A stretch of 64,000 bases of DNA from positions 1-64,000 of the forward strand of contig PNOH01000012.1 in assembly GCA_013824715.1 (NCBI GenBank), given 5' to 3'. The position numbers and the translations under genes were made by a program. The stretch comes from Odoribacter sp. (lineage in GTDB: Bacteria > Bacteroidota > Bacteroidia > Bacteroidales > Prolixibacteraceae). Below, in pieces: positions 1 through 8,385 of the stretch. The first letter of the stretch is position 1, and each line of letters begins with the position of its first letter. The notes below the pieces were generated by a model, which saw nothing but the letters and a program-made list of their open reading frames with translations, ran no database searches and was not told where the DNA came from.

Positions 1-36
1 TCGATCCGGTTTAAAAGTTAATTACAAACATACCAT

Positions 37-79
37 CTATAAACTAAGCCCGATTCTGTCGGGCATTGGTTGTTTATAG
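37..79. terminator. Two-step palindromic hairpin upstream of MFS gene
   Basis: CTATAAAC and GTTTATAG form an outer 8-bp stem, and GCCCGA / TCGGGC form an inner stem with a 5-nt loop. It may end a transcript arriving from outside the window. There is no clean T-run, so its role as a terminator is uncertain. Confidence 0.4.
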
Positions 80-178
80 AATTTCTAAAAATATAAAGTC
101 CCGGAAATAATTTTGTGATCAGAAAAGACCAAAATTTTCATTTGCCCAAAATCTTGTAAATTTTGTTCTGATTATTTT

Positions 179-186
179 TATATTTA
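179..186 (+). promoter_or_regulatory. Putative -7 box of the MFS gene
   Basis: TATATTTA fits the Bacteroidota -7 consensus TAnnTTTG except for the last base, and lies 28 nt before the ATG of the MFS gene. A TTTG lies upstream, but its spacing is short for a -33 element. Confidence 0.35.
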
Positions 187-213
187 CGTCAACCTAACAA
201 AAAAAATAAACTT

Positions 214-1539
214 ATGGAAAATGTAAATCAAAAAAGACTTTTTATTGCAAGTTGTCTGGCGCTATTGGTTACAGCAATTACCTTTGCAATCAGGGCAAAA
301 ATCGAAGGTGTTTTCAGCACAGATTACGGATTATCCAAAGAACAGGTTGGCCGTGCGTTTGGACCGGCATTTTGGGGATTTGCCATAGCAATGTTCACAG
401 GTGGTTATTTCATTGACATTATTAAAACCAAAACTGTGATATGGATGGCATTCGGAATGCATTTAATCGGTATCGTTCTTTTGCTTCTTGCCAAGGATTA
501 TACTTCTCTTTTTCTTGCCAATGTCTTTATTGGACTTGGTAATGGTAGTGTTGAAGCCGCTTGTAACCCACTTGTAACAACTCTTTTCCCCGACAAGAAG
601 ACAAAAATGCTCAATCGTTTTCATGTGTGGTTTCCGGGCGGAATTGTGATTGGAAGTATTCTGGCCTCCATAATTATGGACGAGCTAAATCTACCTTGGC
701 AGGTATTGGTCAGTATGTTGTTTATTCCGTTGGCAATTTATGGGTTCTTATTCTTCGGGCAAAAAATTCCGGAAACAGAACGAGTTTCTGCAGGGGTTAC
801 CTACAAAGAAATGATGAGAAACATTGGAGCACCTATTACCATAACAATTGCCGTTATTTTAATGATTCTTGTCGCTACAGTACCTTCATTTACTGTTAAT
901 TTTGATAGTGCCACTCCGTTTATTATTATCGGGTTGGTTGCTTTGTTTATAGTTTTGGAAGGTAGGTTAATGAATAAAATTACGTTACTTTTCCCGTTCG
1001 TCTTTTGCTGCATGTTATTAACCGCTTCAACCGAGCTTGGAACAACGCAATGGATAAATGCATTATTAGCGAAAAACGGTATTGGCCCGATGATTATTTT
1101 GGCTGTTGTAACTGGTATCATGGCGGTAGGTCGCTACTTTGCCGGTGGTTTAATTCATCGCTTAAATCCAACTGGCGTTTTAATCGGTTCAGCTACTTTT
1201 TCAGTTGCTGGTTTATTGCTGTTAAGTATTTCAAACGGTCCGGTTATGACAGTAGCTTCAGCAGCAGTATTTGCCGTAGGAGTTTGTTATTTCTGGCCAA
1301 CCATGATTGGTGTAGCTTCGGAATATATTCCCAAAAGTGGTGCTCTTGGAATGTCGATTCTGGGTGGAGCCGGATTTGTGGCCACTTCAATGGTATTACC
1401 CATTATGGGAAAATCGATTGAAACTGCAGGCCCCCAAATTACACTCCGAAATATGTCAATCCTTCCGGTTATTCTGATTGTTGCCTTTATTGGGTTATAT
1501 TTTCTGGTTAAACAGAAAAATACCAAATCCGGAAATTGA
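214..1539 (+). CDS. MFS transporter, FucP-like sugar permease type
   Basis: This 441-aa protein is almost entirely hydrophobic, with about 12 predicted membrane-spanning segments, the usual size for the major facilitator superfamily. It should be an inner-membrane secondary transporter. The N-terminal half has conserved small-residue helices (FGPAFWGFAIAMFTGG) and a segment GLGNGSVEAACNPLVTTLFP, a pattern I associate with the FucP/glucose-galactose permease branch. A sugar or nucleoside substrate is therefore likely but cannot be assigned. It stands alone, preceded by a possible promoter and followed by a hairpin terminator before the nucleotidyltransferase gene. Family assignment is firm; substrate is unknown. 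Confidence 0.85.
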   Translation: MENVNQKRLFIASCLALLVTAITFAIRAKIEGVFSTDYGLSKEQVGRAFGPAFWGFAIAMFTGGYFIDIIKTKTVIWMAFGMHLIGIVLLLLAKDYTSLFLANVFIGLGNGSVEAACNPLVTTLFPDKKTKMLNRFHVWFPGGIVIGSILASIIMDELNLPWQVLVSMLFIPLAIYGFLFFGQKIPETERVSAGVTYKEMMRNIGAPITITIAVILMILVATVPSFTVNFDSATPFIIIGLVALFIVLEGRLMNKITLLFPFVFCCMLLTASTELGTTQWINALLAKNGIGPMIILAVVTGIMAVGRYFAGGLIHRLNPTGVLIGSATFSVAGLLLLSISNGPVMTVASAAVFAVGVCYFWPTMIGVASEYIPKSGALGMSILGGAGFVATSMVLPIMGKSIETAGPQITLRNMSILPVILIVAFIGLYFLVKQKNTKSGN

Positions 1540-1587
1540 ATATTTTTAAGATTTTAAATAAAACAATCACATCAAAACTTAGAGGAG

Positions 1588-1610
1588 AAGCTTGTCGGTT
1601 CGGCAAGCTT
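1588..1610 (+). terminator. Hairpin terminator after MFS gene
   Basis: AAGCTTG and CAAGCTT form a perfect 7-bp stem followed by TTCTTTCT, about 50 nt after the MFS stop codon. Confidence 0.55.
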
Positions 1611-1634
1611 TCTTTCTAACATCTGTTATAACTT

Positions 1635-2534
1635 ATGAAACCAACTCTTCTGATTTTAGCTGCCGGAATGGGTAGCAGATTTGGCGGACTTAAACAAGTT
1701 GAACCTGTTGGCCCAAATGGTGAAACAATTCTGGAATATTCCATCTTTGATGCTATTCGGGCTGGTTTTGGGAAAGTAGTGTTTGTAATCCGGGAAAGTT
1801 TTGCAGACGATTTTAAGGCACGCTTCGAACCAAAACTTTCAGGAAAAATTGAAATAGAATATGTTTTTCAGGAAACAGATAAACTTCCAATTGGTTTTAT
1901 TATTCCAGAAGTTCGTGAAAAACCGTGGGGAACTGGTCATGCTGTTCTAATGGCTAAAGATGCCATTAATGAGCCATTCGCGGCTATAAATGCCGATGAC
2001 TTTTATGGAGCTGAAGCCTACAAGGTTATTGCCGAATATCTAAGAAAATTAACTGATCCGAAAAAATACGTGATGGTTGGTTATCAACTGAATAATACGC
2101 TTTCAGAATTTGGTTCTGTTTCAAGAGGCATTTGTGTGACCAACTTGGACCAACAATTGACAAAAATTACGGAGACTCATAAAATAAGACAAGAAAATAA
2201 TCGGATTTTATGCGAATCAGATTCTCATGAAACGGTTGAACTGACAGGAAATGAAACTGTTTCGATGAATTTTTGGGGATTTCATCCTTCACTTTTTCAG
2301 AACATCGAAAATCAATTCATCGAATTTTTAAAGAACAACATCCATCTGCCAAAATCGGAATTCTACATTCCGTTCGTAGTTTTTGAAATGATTTTAAAAG
2401 GACAGGCAAGTGTTGAAGTTTTATCTGCTGATTCGCCTTGGTTTGGAGTAACTTACCAGGAAGATAAACCATACGTAATAGAACAGATTCAGAAACTGAC
2501 CAATCAGGGAGTTTATCCGGAAAGACTTTGGTAA
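1635..2534 (+). CDS. Sugar-phosphate nucleotidyltransferase (NTP_transferase family)
   Basis: This is a 299-aa cytosolic protein of the NTP_transferase (GT-A fold) family, which couples a sugar phosphate to a nucleoside triphosphate to make an NDP-sugar. The N-terminus carries the nucleotide-binding signature LILAAGMGSRFGGLKQ (residues about 5-20), and INADDFYG near residue 117 supplies the acidic metal ligands. The middle has PWGTGHA, expected for substrate binding. It lacks the C-terminal left-handed beta-helix of GlmU or GlgC types, so it is a single-domain enzyme. The sugar specificity cannot be read from sequence alone. It is a stand-alone gene, convergent with rimO. Confidence 0.8.
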   Translation: MKPTLLILAAGMGSRFGGLKQVEPVGPNGETILEYSIFDAIRAGFGKVVFVIRESFADDFKARFEPKLSGKIEIEYVFQETDKLPIGFIIPEVREKPWGTGHAVLMAKDAINEPFAAINADDFYGAEAYKVIAEYLRKLTDPKKYVMVGYQLNNTLSEFGSVSRGICVTNLDQQLTKITETHKIRQENNRILCESDSHETVELTGNETVSMNFWGFHPSLFQNIENQFIEFLKNNIHLPKSEFYIPFVVFEMILKGQASVEVLSADSPWFGVTYQEDKPYVIEQIQKLTNQGVYPERLW

Positions 2535-2564
2535 ATTGACGTCTTCAGGAAGAAAAGAAGTTTA

Positions 2565-3941
2565 TTAATCTTTTATGCCTAAAATGATTCTTCCGTACAA
2601 ATCAAACTCTTCGGAACCGGTAATTTCGATCTGATAGAATTGTCCCTTTTTCAGCGGAACTTCTTTGCTGATCAACACTTCGCCATCCACTTCAGGTGAA
2701 TCGTATTCAGTTCTTCCGACGAAAAATTCATCATCTTCCCGATCAATAATTACCTTCAGAATTTGTCCAACTTTTGCAGCATTCATCTGTGATGAAATGA
2801 TTTGCTGAATACCCATCAACTCTTCCTGACGGGCTTGTTTGAACTCCTCCGGAACATCATCTTTATACTTTTGGTATCCGTAAGTTCCTTCTTCGTGCGA
2901 ATAGGTAAATGTGCCCAAACGATCGAATTTATGCTTCAGGATAAATCTTTTAAGCTGCTCAAAATCATCTTCGGTTTCGCCCGGATGGCCGACCAGCATG
3001 GTTGTCCGAATGGCGATTCCGGGAACTTCCTCCTTTATTTTCAGGAGCAGGGCATCGGTTTCTTCGGTGGTCACATGACGCAACATGTGTTTCAATACAT
3101 TATTGGAGCTGTGTTGCAGCGGAATATCAATGTATTTGCAAAGCTTGGGAATTGAATTAAACAGAGGCAGAATATCCATCGGAAATTTGGTCGGATACAA
3201 ATAATGCAGGCGAATCCATTCGATTCCATCAATTTCTGCAATTTTTTGGATCAACCCGGCTAACATCCCCTTTCCATAGAGATCAATTCCATAATACGAT
3301 AAATCCTGGGCAATCAGCAAAATCTCTCGAACGCCTTTTTTAGCAAGGTATTTGGCTTCTTTTACCAAGTCTTCCAGCGACTTGGATTTGTGTTTTCCTG
3401 TCATTCCCGGGATAGCACAAAAAGCACAAACGCGATTACATCCTTCCGAAATTTTCAGGTAAGCAAAATGCGAAGGTGTAGTAATTTTTCGTTCATAGAT
3501 GAATTCAGGACGGTAAGTTGCTTTCAATTCGCTTACCACAGCTTTCATGTCGAATTTACCAAAAAACTTATCCACTTCCGGAACTTCTTTTTCCAAATCC
3601 AACTTGTAGCGTTCAGATAAACAACCCATCACATACAATTTCTCGATCTCGCCGCGACCTTTGGCACCTACAAATTCCATAATAGTATTGACCGATTCCT
3701 CTTTGGCATCGTGAATGAACCCACAGGTATTAATCACGACAATATCCGAATCGGTATCATTCGAGTCGTGTACAACTTCAAAGCCATCCATCGAAAGCTG
3801 GTTCAGCAGAACCTCCGAATCAACAAGATTTTTCGAGCAACCCAAAGTCACTACATTTATTTTTTGCTTCTTAGAGCCTCCCCCAGCCCCCTCCAAAAGA
3901 GGGGGTAAAGAATCGATTTGCGAAAGTTTACTATCTGACAA
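2565..3941 (-). CDS. rimO: Ribosomal protein S12 methylthiotransferase RimO
   Basis: RimO adds a methylthio group to an aspartate of ribosomal protein S12. The 458-aa protein has an N-terminal UPF0004 domain (VTLGCSKNLVDSE near residue 31, NTCGF), a radical-SAM domain with the CxxxCxxC cluster motif CNRVCAFC, and a C-terminal TRAM domain. The combination CSKNLVDSE plus CAIPGMTGKHKSK separates it from MiaB. It is the last gene of the rpmB-rpmG-DUF4295-ftsY-rimO minus-strand block. Odd feature: residues about 11-23 (LPPLLEGAGGGS) are encoded by a dispersed GC-rich intergenic repeat that has become part of the reading frame. No in-frame ATG lies after it, so translation seems to run through the repeat. 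Confidence 0.93.
   Translation of the reverse strand: MSDSKLSQIDSLPPLLEGAGGGSKKQKINVVTLGCSKNLVDSEVLLNQLSMDGFEVVHDSNDTDSDIVVINTCGFIHDAKEESVNTIMEFVGAKGRGEIEKLYVMGCLSERYKLDLEKEVPEVDKFFGKFDMKAVVSELKATYRPEFIYERKITTPSHFAYLKISEGCNRVCAFCAIPGMTGKHKSKSLEDLVKEAKYLAKKGVREILLIAQDLSYYGIDLYGKGMLAGLIQKIAEIDGIEWIRLHYLYPTKFPMDILPLFNSIPKLCKYIDIPLQHSSNNVLKHMLRHVTTEETDALLLKIKEEVPGIAIRTTMLVGHPGETEDDFEQLKRFILKHKFDRLGTFTYSHEEGTYGYQKYKDDVPEEFKQARQEELMGIQQIISSQMNAAKVGQILKVIIDREDDEFFVGRTEYDSPEVDGEVLISKEVPLKKGQFYQIEITGSEEFDLYGRIILGIKD
3875..3907. repeat. Dispersed ccccct/aggggg palindromic repeat, copy inside rimO 5' end
   Basis: The sequence has the form CCTCCCCCAGCCCCCTCC followed by AAAAGAGGGGG. It resembles copies at 4027-4059 and 57896-57928, which share a core of CTCCCCC, GGGGGA and AGAGGGGGCT or AGAAGGGGGCT. 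This copy is translated as part of the RimO N-terminus. Confidence 0.6.
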
Positions 3942-4026
3942 TGGTATTCCGTATTAAAGATTTCTAAAATTGCATTTCAAAAAACTACCTTTCATTTTGA
4001 GAAATGGCTTGGTCTGGCTTTCTTAA

Positions 4027-4059
4027 AGTCTCCCCCTTGGGGGAGATTTAGAGGGGGCT
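4027..4059. repeat. Dispersed ccccct/aggggg palindromic repeat, copy between ftsY and rimO
   Basis: AGTCTCCCCCTTGGGGGAG followed by ATTTAGAGGGGGCT lies directly downstream of the ftsY stop codon. The CCCCCTTGGGGG part is a self-complementary hairpin. It is the clearest of three copies in the window. Confidence 0.6.
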
Positions 4060-4062
4060 GTA

Positions 4063-5013
4063 TTAGCTGAAGAGCGACTCTACAAATTCTTTTCTTCGGA
4101 ATATCTGCAAATCGTCCATTTTCTCTCCAATTCCTATATATTTCACCGGAATTTTAAACTGATCTGAAATCCCGATTACCACGCCACCTTTGGCTGTACC
4201 ATCGAGTTTGGTAAGCGCTAATGCCGTAACTTCAGTTGCTTTAGTAAATTGTTTGGCTTGTTCAAAGGCATTTTGACCAGTTGAACCATCAAGTATGAGC
4301 AGCACTTCGTGAGGTGCATCATTCACCACCTTTTTCATGACCGCTTTTATTTTGCTTAGCTCGTTCATCAGGTTTACCTTGTTGTGCAGGCGTCCGGCGG
4401 TATCAATAATCACCACATCGGCGCCCTGAGCCTTGGCCGATGAAAGTGTATCGTATGCGACAGAAGCCGGATCGGCGCCCATTCCCTGTTTGACGAGTGG
4501 AACCTGAACCCTGTCGGCCCAAATCTGGAGCTGATCAATAGCTGCAGCCCTGAAAGTATCGGCTGCACCTAATACCACTTTTTTTCCTGCAGCTTTAAAA
4601 TGATAGGCCAGCTTGCCTATTGTGGTAGTTTTTCCTACGCCATTCACCCCAACGACCATTATTACATAGGGGTCATCGCTTTCCGGAAGATCGAAATCAG
4701 CAATATCATTGTTGTTATTTTCTTCAAGCAAGCCGGTTATTTCCTCTTTAAGAATTGTATTCAATTCGGATGTGCCAATGTATTTATCGGCAGAAACACG
4801 TTTTTCAATGCGTTCAATAATTTTCAGGGTAGTTTCCACACCCACATCCGACGAAATAAGAATTTCTTCCAGATTATCCAGTACCTCATCGTCAACCTTT
4901 GATTTTCCAATGATGGCACGGCCAATCTTTGAGAAAACACTTTCCTTGGTTTTTGCAAGCCCCTGGTCGAGGCTTTCTTTTTTCTTGCTGTTAAAAATTC
5001 CGAAAACACCCAT
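4063..5013 (-). CDS. ftsY: Signal recognition particle receptor FtsY
   Basis: FtsY is the membrane-associated SRP receptor GTPase that delivers ribosome-nascent chain complexes to the Sec translocon. The sequence shows the NG domain: a four-helix N region, the P-loop GVNGVGKTTTIGKL, DTFRAAA, the G3 motif DTAGR, the G4 motif TKLDGTAKGG and the C-terminal GIGEKMDDLQ. The acidic A domain is almost absent, as is usual in Bacteroidota. The ORF track starts at a GTG at 5019; I prefer the ATG at 5013 (MGVFGIFNSKKK). It lies between the DUF4295 gene and rimO, separated from the former by a hairpin. Confidence 0.95.
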   Translation of the reverse strand: MGVFGIFNSKKKESLDQGLAKTKESVFSKIGRAIIGKSKVDDEVLDNLEEILISSDVGVETTLKIIERIEKRVSADKYIGTSELNTILKEEITGLLEENNNNDIADFDLPESDDPYVIMVVGVNGVGKTTTIGKLAYHFKAAGKKVVLGAADTFRAAAIDQLQIWADRVQVPLVKQGMGADPASVAYDTLSSAKAQGADVVIIDTAGRLHNKVNLMNELSKIKAVMKKVVNDAPHEVLLILDGSTGQNAFEQAKQFTKATEVTALALTKLDGTAKGGVVIGISDQFKIPVKYIGIGEKMDDLQIFRRKEFVESLFS

Positions 5014-5070
5014 AATCACTCAGTTTAAAGTGCTGCAATGTAGTGATATTACAAATCTCAAAAATTAATA

Positions 5071-5103
5071 AAAAAAGCCTTCATCATTGATGAAAGCTTT
5101 TTT
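5071..5103 (-). terminator. Hairpin terminator after the rpmB-rpmG-DUF4295 genes
   Basis: AAGCCTTCATCA and TGATGAAAGCTT form a stem with one mismatch, flanked by A- and T-runs on both sides, so it could work in both directions. It lies between the DUF4295 stop codon and the ftsY start. Confidence 0.7.
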
Positions 5104-5121
5104 CTATAGAGAAATGAGTAT

Positions 5122-5274
5122 CTATTTCCTAAAATATTCCTTTACATCATCATTCGGAATAATTTCTTCCTGAAAAATGTATGCACCGGTCTTTTCGGAT
5201 TTTACCATTCTAATCACTTTTGCGTGACCTTTACCGGCACCTTTCTGCAATGATGCAACTACTTTCTTTGCCAT
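5122..5274 (-). CDS. DUF4295 domain protein (50 aa, missed by ORF track)
   Basis: This short basic gene runs from ATG at 5274 to TAG at 5122. The protein begins MAKKVVASLQKGAGKGHAKV and ends NDDVKEYFRK. It matches my memory of the small DUF4295 family, which in Bacteroidota sits between rpmG and ftsY. Function is unknown; its position next to L33 and L28, small size and high lysine content suggest a ribosome-associated role (inference). It begins 9 nt after the rpmG stop codon and is followed by a hairpin terminator, so the three small genes form one operon. Confidence 0.88.
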   Translation of the reverse strand: MAKKVVASLQKGAGKGHAKVIRMVKSEKTGAYIFQEEIIPNDDVKEYFRK

Positions 5275-5283
5275 ACTATTTTG

Positions 5284-5466
5284 TTATTTAATTTCGCGGT
5301 GTACAGTAACTCGCTTTAAGTTAGCATTGTATTTCTTTTTTTCCAAACGCTCAGGAGTATTCTTCCTGTTTTTGGTGGTGATGTACCTTGAAGTTCCGGG
5401 AACTCCGCTTGTCTTTTGTTCGGTACATTCCATAATTACCTGAATCCTATTACCTTTCTTGGCCAT
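5284..5466 (-). CDS. rpmG: 50S ribosomal protein L33
   Basis: This 60-aa basic protein of the large ribosomal subunit contains [21 protein letters not shown] and the typical [21 protein letters not shown] tail of L33. Only one of the four cysteines of zinc-binding L33 forms is present, so this is a zinc-free (C-minus) type. It follows rpmB with a 10-nt gap and precedes the DUF4295 gene. Confidence 0.95.
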   Translation of the reverse strand: MAKKGNRIQVIMECTEQKTSGVPGTSRYITTKNRKNTPERLEKKKYNANLKRVTVHREIK

Positions 5467-5476
5467 TTCTTAAAGC

Positions 5477-5719
5477 TTAAATAGTTGTTATAAAACCTTT
5501 TTCCTTTGCACTTTTCAATGCAGCGTTCAATCCATTTTTGTTGATCGTACGGATTCCGCTGGCTGAAACAGTTAACGATATCCAACGATCTTCTTCAGGT
5601 AGATAGAACTTCTTTTTGAACAAATTAGGAAGGAACTTCCGTTTTGTCCTGCGCTTCGAGTGAGAAACGTTATTTCCCACCATTACTTTTTTCCCGGTTA
5701 CTTGACAAACTCTTGACAT
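5477..5719 (-). CDS. rpmB: 50S ribosomal protein L28
   Basis: An 80-aa large-subunit protein with the L28 signature [29 protein letters not shown] (shown in part) and the C-terminal motif for RTINKNGL. It is the first gene of the minus-strand ribosomal block; transcription should start in the gap shared with the divergent MBOAT gene. Confidence 0.95.
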   Translation of the reverse strand: MSRVCQVTGKKVMVGNNVSHSKRRTKRKFLPNLFKKKFYLPEEDRWISLTVSASGIRTINKNGLNAALKSAKEKGFITTI

Positions 5720-5912
5720 TGTCTTATTTTTTAATCAGAATCTCACATTTTTCAAACAGTCCGCAAAATAAGTACATTTTATTTACAAAATCAAATTGTT
5801 TGAGAAGTTTTTTATTTAAATTTCAACACGTTATTGTTCAAAAATATTCAGAAACTTTTTATTATTCATTGGAAGAAAAAAATATCTTCGTTTAAACCCA
5901 TGCATCTGTTCA

Positions 5913-7355
5913 ATGCTGTTTAACACACTTACCTACTTTTTTTTCCTTTCATTGGTCTTTGTGCTGTACTGGTGGATTTTAAGAAAGAACTTCCGATGGC
6001 AAAACCTACTTTTATTTATTGCCAGTTATTGCTTTTACGGGTGGTGGGATGTGAGGTTCCTGGCGCTCATTTTTATCAGTTCATCCGTTGATTTTTTTCT
6101 GGGAAGGGCTATTTTCCGGCATAATGACAAGAAAAAAAAGCTCTATTTACTCTGGATATGCATTTTCATCAACCTGGGGATGCTCGGTTTTTTCAAATAT
6201 TTCAATTTTTTTACCGATACATTTGCCGATTTGATCGTTCAATTCGGGTTTCAACCTAACCTGAAAACTCTTCAAATCATTCTACCTGTCGGAATAAGCT
6301 TTTACACCTTTCAGTCATTAAGTTATTCGATTGATATTTACCGGGGGAAAATACAGCCAACGAATGATTTTGTCCCGTTCATGACCTTTGTTTCGTTCTT
6401 TCCTCAGTTGGTGGCTGGTCCAATAGAAAGAGCATCACATTTGCTACCACAATTTTTGAAGCCAAGAAGCTTTAATTCCGATCATTTGAGCTCAGGCTTT
6501 CGTTTTATCCTCTATGGTCTATTTAAAAAAATGGTGATTGCCGACAGGCTCGCCTATTTTGTTGACCACATTTATAATTCTCCTGAAAAGTATGATGGAA
6601 CAGTGCTTTTGGTGGCAACCTTCATGTTCGGGGTACAGATTTATTGCGACTTTTCAGGTTATTCCGACATTGCCATTGGTTCAGCCCGTTTGCTGGGATT
6701 CGACCTGACGCAAAACTTCAGAACTCCCTATCTGGCCCGAAGTTTTAAAGAATTCTGGCGCAGGTGGCATATTTCGCTTTCAAGCTGGTTTCGCGATTAC
6801 GTTTATATTCCTTTGGGAGGTAATCGTGTTTCGCAAAACCGGTGGGTTTTCAACGTCATGCTAACCTTCACGATTTCAGGTTTATGGCATGGAGCATCAT
6901 TGACGTTTATTATCTGGGGATTTCTGCACGGATTATTTTTGGTATCTGAGTTTTTCCTTTCGAAAATCATATTACTCCCGAAAAAACTTTCGTGGATTGG
7001 ACTTGTCATTACATTTATAATTGTCAATCTAGCCTGGGTTTTCTTTCGGGCCGATTCGCTTGAACAGAGTATATCTATATTATCAAGCTTTAATCAACTG
7101 AATTTTGATTTTATTCCAAATGTATGGACCTGTTTTATTGCCAATAACGAATTCAGGGAGTTTACCCTTTCGCTTCTAACAAGTTTTCCGCTATTTATAC
7201 TTTTTGAAATATTGATCGGTCAAGACGATTTCGATAGCGTAGTTAAAAAAAGTAGAACCTTTTTGCGCTGGGGCATTTATCTGATACTGGCTTTTATGAT
7301 CCTGTTTTTTGGAGTTTTACATTCTGCTCCTCAATTTATCTATTTTCAATTTTAA
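5913..7355 (+). CDS. MBOAT family O-acyltransferase (AlgI/PatA/DltB-like)
   Basis: A 480-aa polytopic membrane protein with about ten hydrophobic segments. It carries hallmarks of bacterial MBOAT proteins: PVGISFYTFQSLSYSIDIYRG, SFFPQLVAGPIERA, the motif FKEFWRRWHISLSSWFRDYVYIPLGG and the catalytic-histidine region SGLWHGAS. These enzymes pass acyl groups across the membrane to an extracellular acceptor such as a polysaccharide or cell-wall polymer. The next gene, 3 nt downstream, encodes an SGNH-like protein, the usual partner in AlgI/AlgJ or PatA/PatB systems. The acceptor here is unknown. Confidence 0.9.
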   Translation: MLFNTLTYFFFLSLVFVLYWWILRKNFRWQNLLLFIASYCFYGWWDVRFLALIFISSSVDFFLGRAIFRHNDKKKKLYLLWICIFINLGMLGFFKYFNFFTDTFADLIVQFGFQPNLKTLQIILPVGISFYTFQSLSYSIDIYRGKIQPTNDFVPFMTFVSFFPQLVAGPIERASHLLPQFLKPRSFNSDHLSSGFRFILYGLFKKMVIADRLAYFVDHIYNSPEKYDGTVLLVATFMFGVQIYCDFSGYSDIAIGSARLLGFDLTQNFRTPYLARSFKEFWRRWHISLSSWFRDYVYIPLGGNRVSQNRWVFNVMLTFTISGLWHGASLTFIIWGFLHGLFLVSEFFLSKIILLPKKLSWIGLVITFIIVNLAWVFFRADSLEQSISILSSFNQLNFDFIPNVWTCFIANNEFREFTLSLLTSFPLFILFEILIGQDDFDSVVKKSRTFLRWGIYLILAFMILFFGVLHSAPQFIYFQF

Positions 7356-7358
7356 GCC

Positions 7359-8318
7359 ATGAAACGAATCATTCTTAAACTTGTGTTGTTTTTTAGCTTA
7401 CTGATGATTCCGATCGTTTCCTTTTTCATGTTGCCCTATTCCGAAGAATTTGCTTACCACTACATTGAACAGGACTGTTACAATCACGGCGCCTGGATTT
7501 ATGACCGGATCAACCACAATCCGGCGCCTATTGACGTGGCTTTTATCGGTTCTTCACATACCCTTCATGCCATTCAGGAGAAAAAAATGGAAGAATTGCT
7601 TGGACAAAACTTCCGTGTCGTCAATCTGGGATACTGCAGGTATGGAAGAAATATTGAATACACTATTCTGAAAATGCTTTTGAAACACAAATCGCCAAAA
7701 CTTATTGTAATTGAAGTACATGAAGATGAAGAGAAGAACAGCCATGACATATTTCCATATCTTGCCGAGACGGAAGATTTACTTTTAACTCCCACCCTAT
7801 TCAACCGGGATTATTTTTCAGATTTGTTTCATGGCGGATCAGCCCGTCTGGAATATTTTAAGGCAAAATATATCTTCAGAAAAAAATATCCTGAACCAAC
7901 CTCTGAACTTTACGGATATGCGGCCACCGATAGGATTGTAAGTGAATTTGAATTAGACGAAAACCTCAAGTCGTGGCAATTCAGGTTGAGCCAGACTAAT
8001 CCTGAAATAATTGAAAAATTTCAGTCAGAATTCCCCTTAGCCTATCTTAAAAAGATGGCAAACATCATACAGGAAAAAAATATACCAATTCGATTTGTTT
8101 ATCTGCCAGATTCGGGTTCAAAGCTTCATAAACCTAAGTTTGCCTCTTTTTATCAGGATATTGCTCCATTGATAATTCCACCGCAAGGTATTTTTAACGA
8201 CAAATCAAACTGGATGGACGCCAGTCACTTAAACGACAAAGGATCTGGCGTACTTTCAGCGTGGCTAGCCGAACGAATAAAAAGTGAGCTGTGCACTGAT
8301 TCAATGACATTCAGGTAA
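7359..8318 (+). CDS. SGNH/GDSL-like membrane-anchored protein, MBOAT partner
   Basis: A 319-aa protein with an N-terminal hydrophobic segment (about residues 5-25), likely a signal anchor placing the rest in the periplasm. The core has FIGSSHT near residue 63, corresponding to the serine block of SGNH hydrolases, and DASHLND near residue 286, matching the catalytic Asp-x-x-His block. With the MBOAT gene immediately upstream it probably completes acyl transfer to a surface polymer, as DltD, AlgJ or PatB do. The family level is inferred from these two motifs only; overall similarity to named proteins cannot be judged here. Confidence 0.7.
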   Translation: MKRIILKLVLFFSLLMIPIVSFFMLPYSEEFAYHYIEQDCYNHGAWIYDRINHNPAPIDVAFIGSSHTLHAIQEKKMEELLGQNFRVVNLGYCRYGRNIEYTILKMLLKHKSPKLIVIEVHEDEEKNSHDIFPYLAETEDLLLTPTLFNRDYFSDLFHGGSARLEYFKAKYIFRKKYPEPTSELYGYAATDRIVSEFELDENLKSWQFRLSQTNPEIIEKFQSEFPLAYLKKMANIIQEKNIPIRFVYLPDSGSKLHKPKFASFYQDIAPLIIPPQGIFNDKSNWMDASHLNDKGSGVLSAWLAERIKSELCTDSMTFR

Positions 8319-8385
8319 ACAATTCAGGGTTTCTTTTATATTCCAAAAAAGTAGCTTAATTTAGGCTTTCTAAATTCAGAAAATA

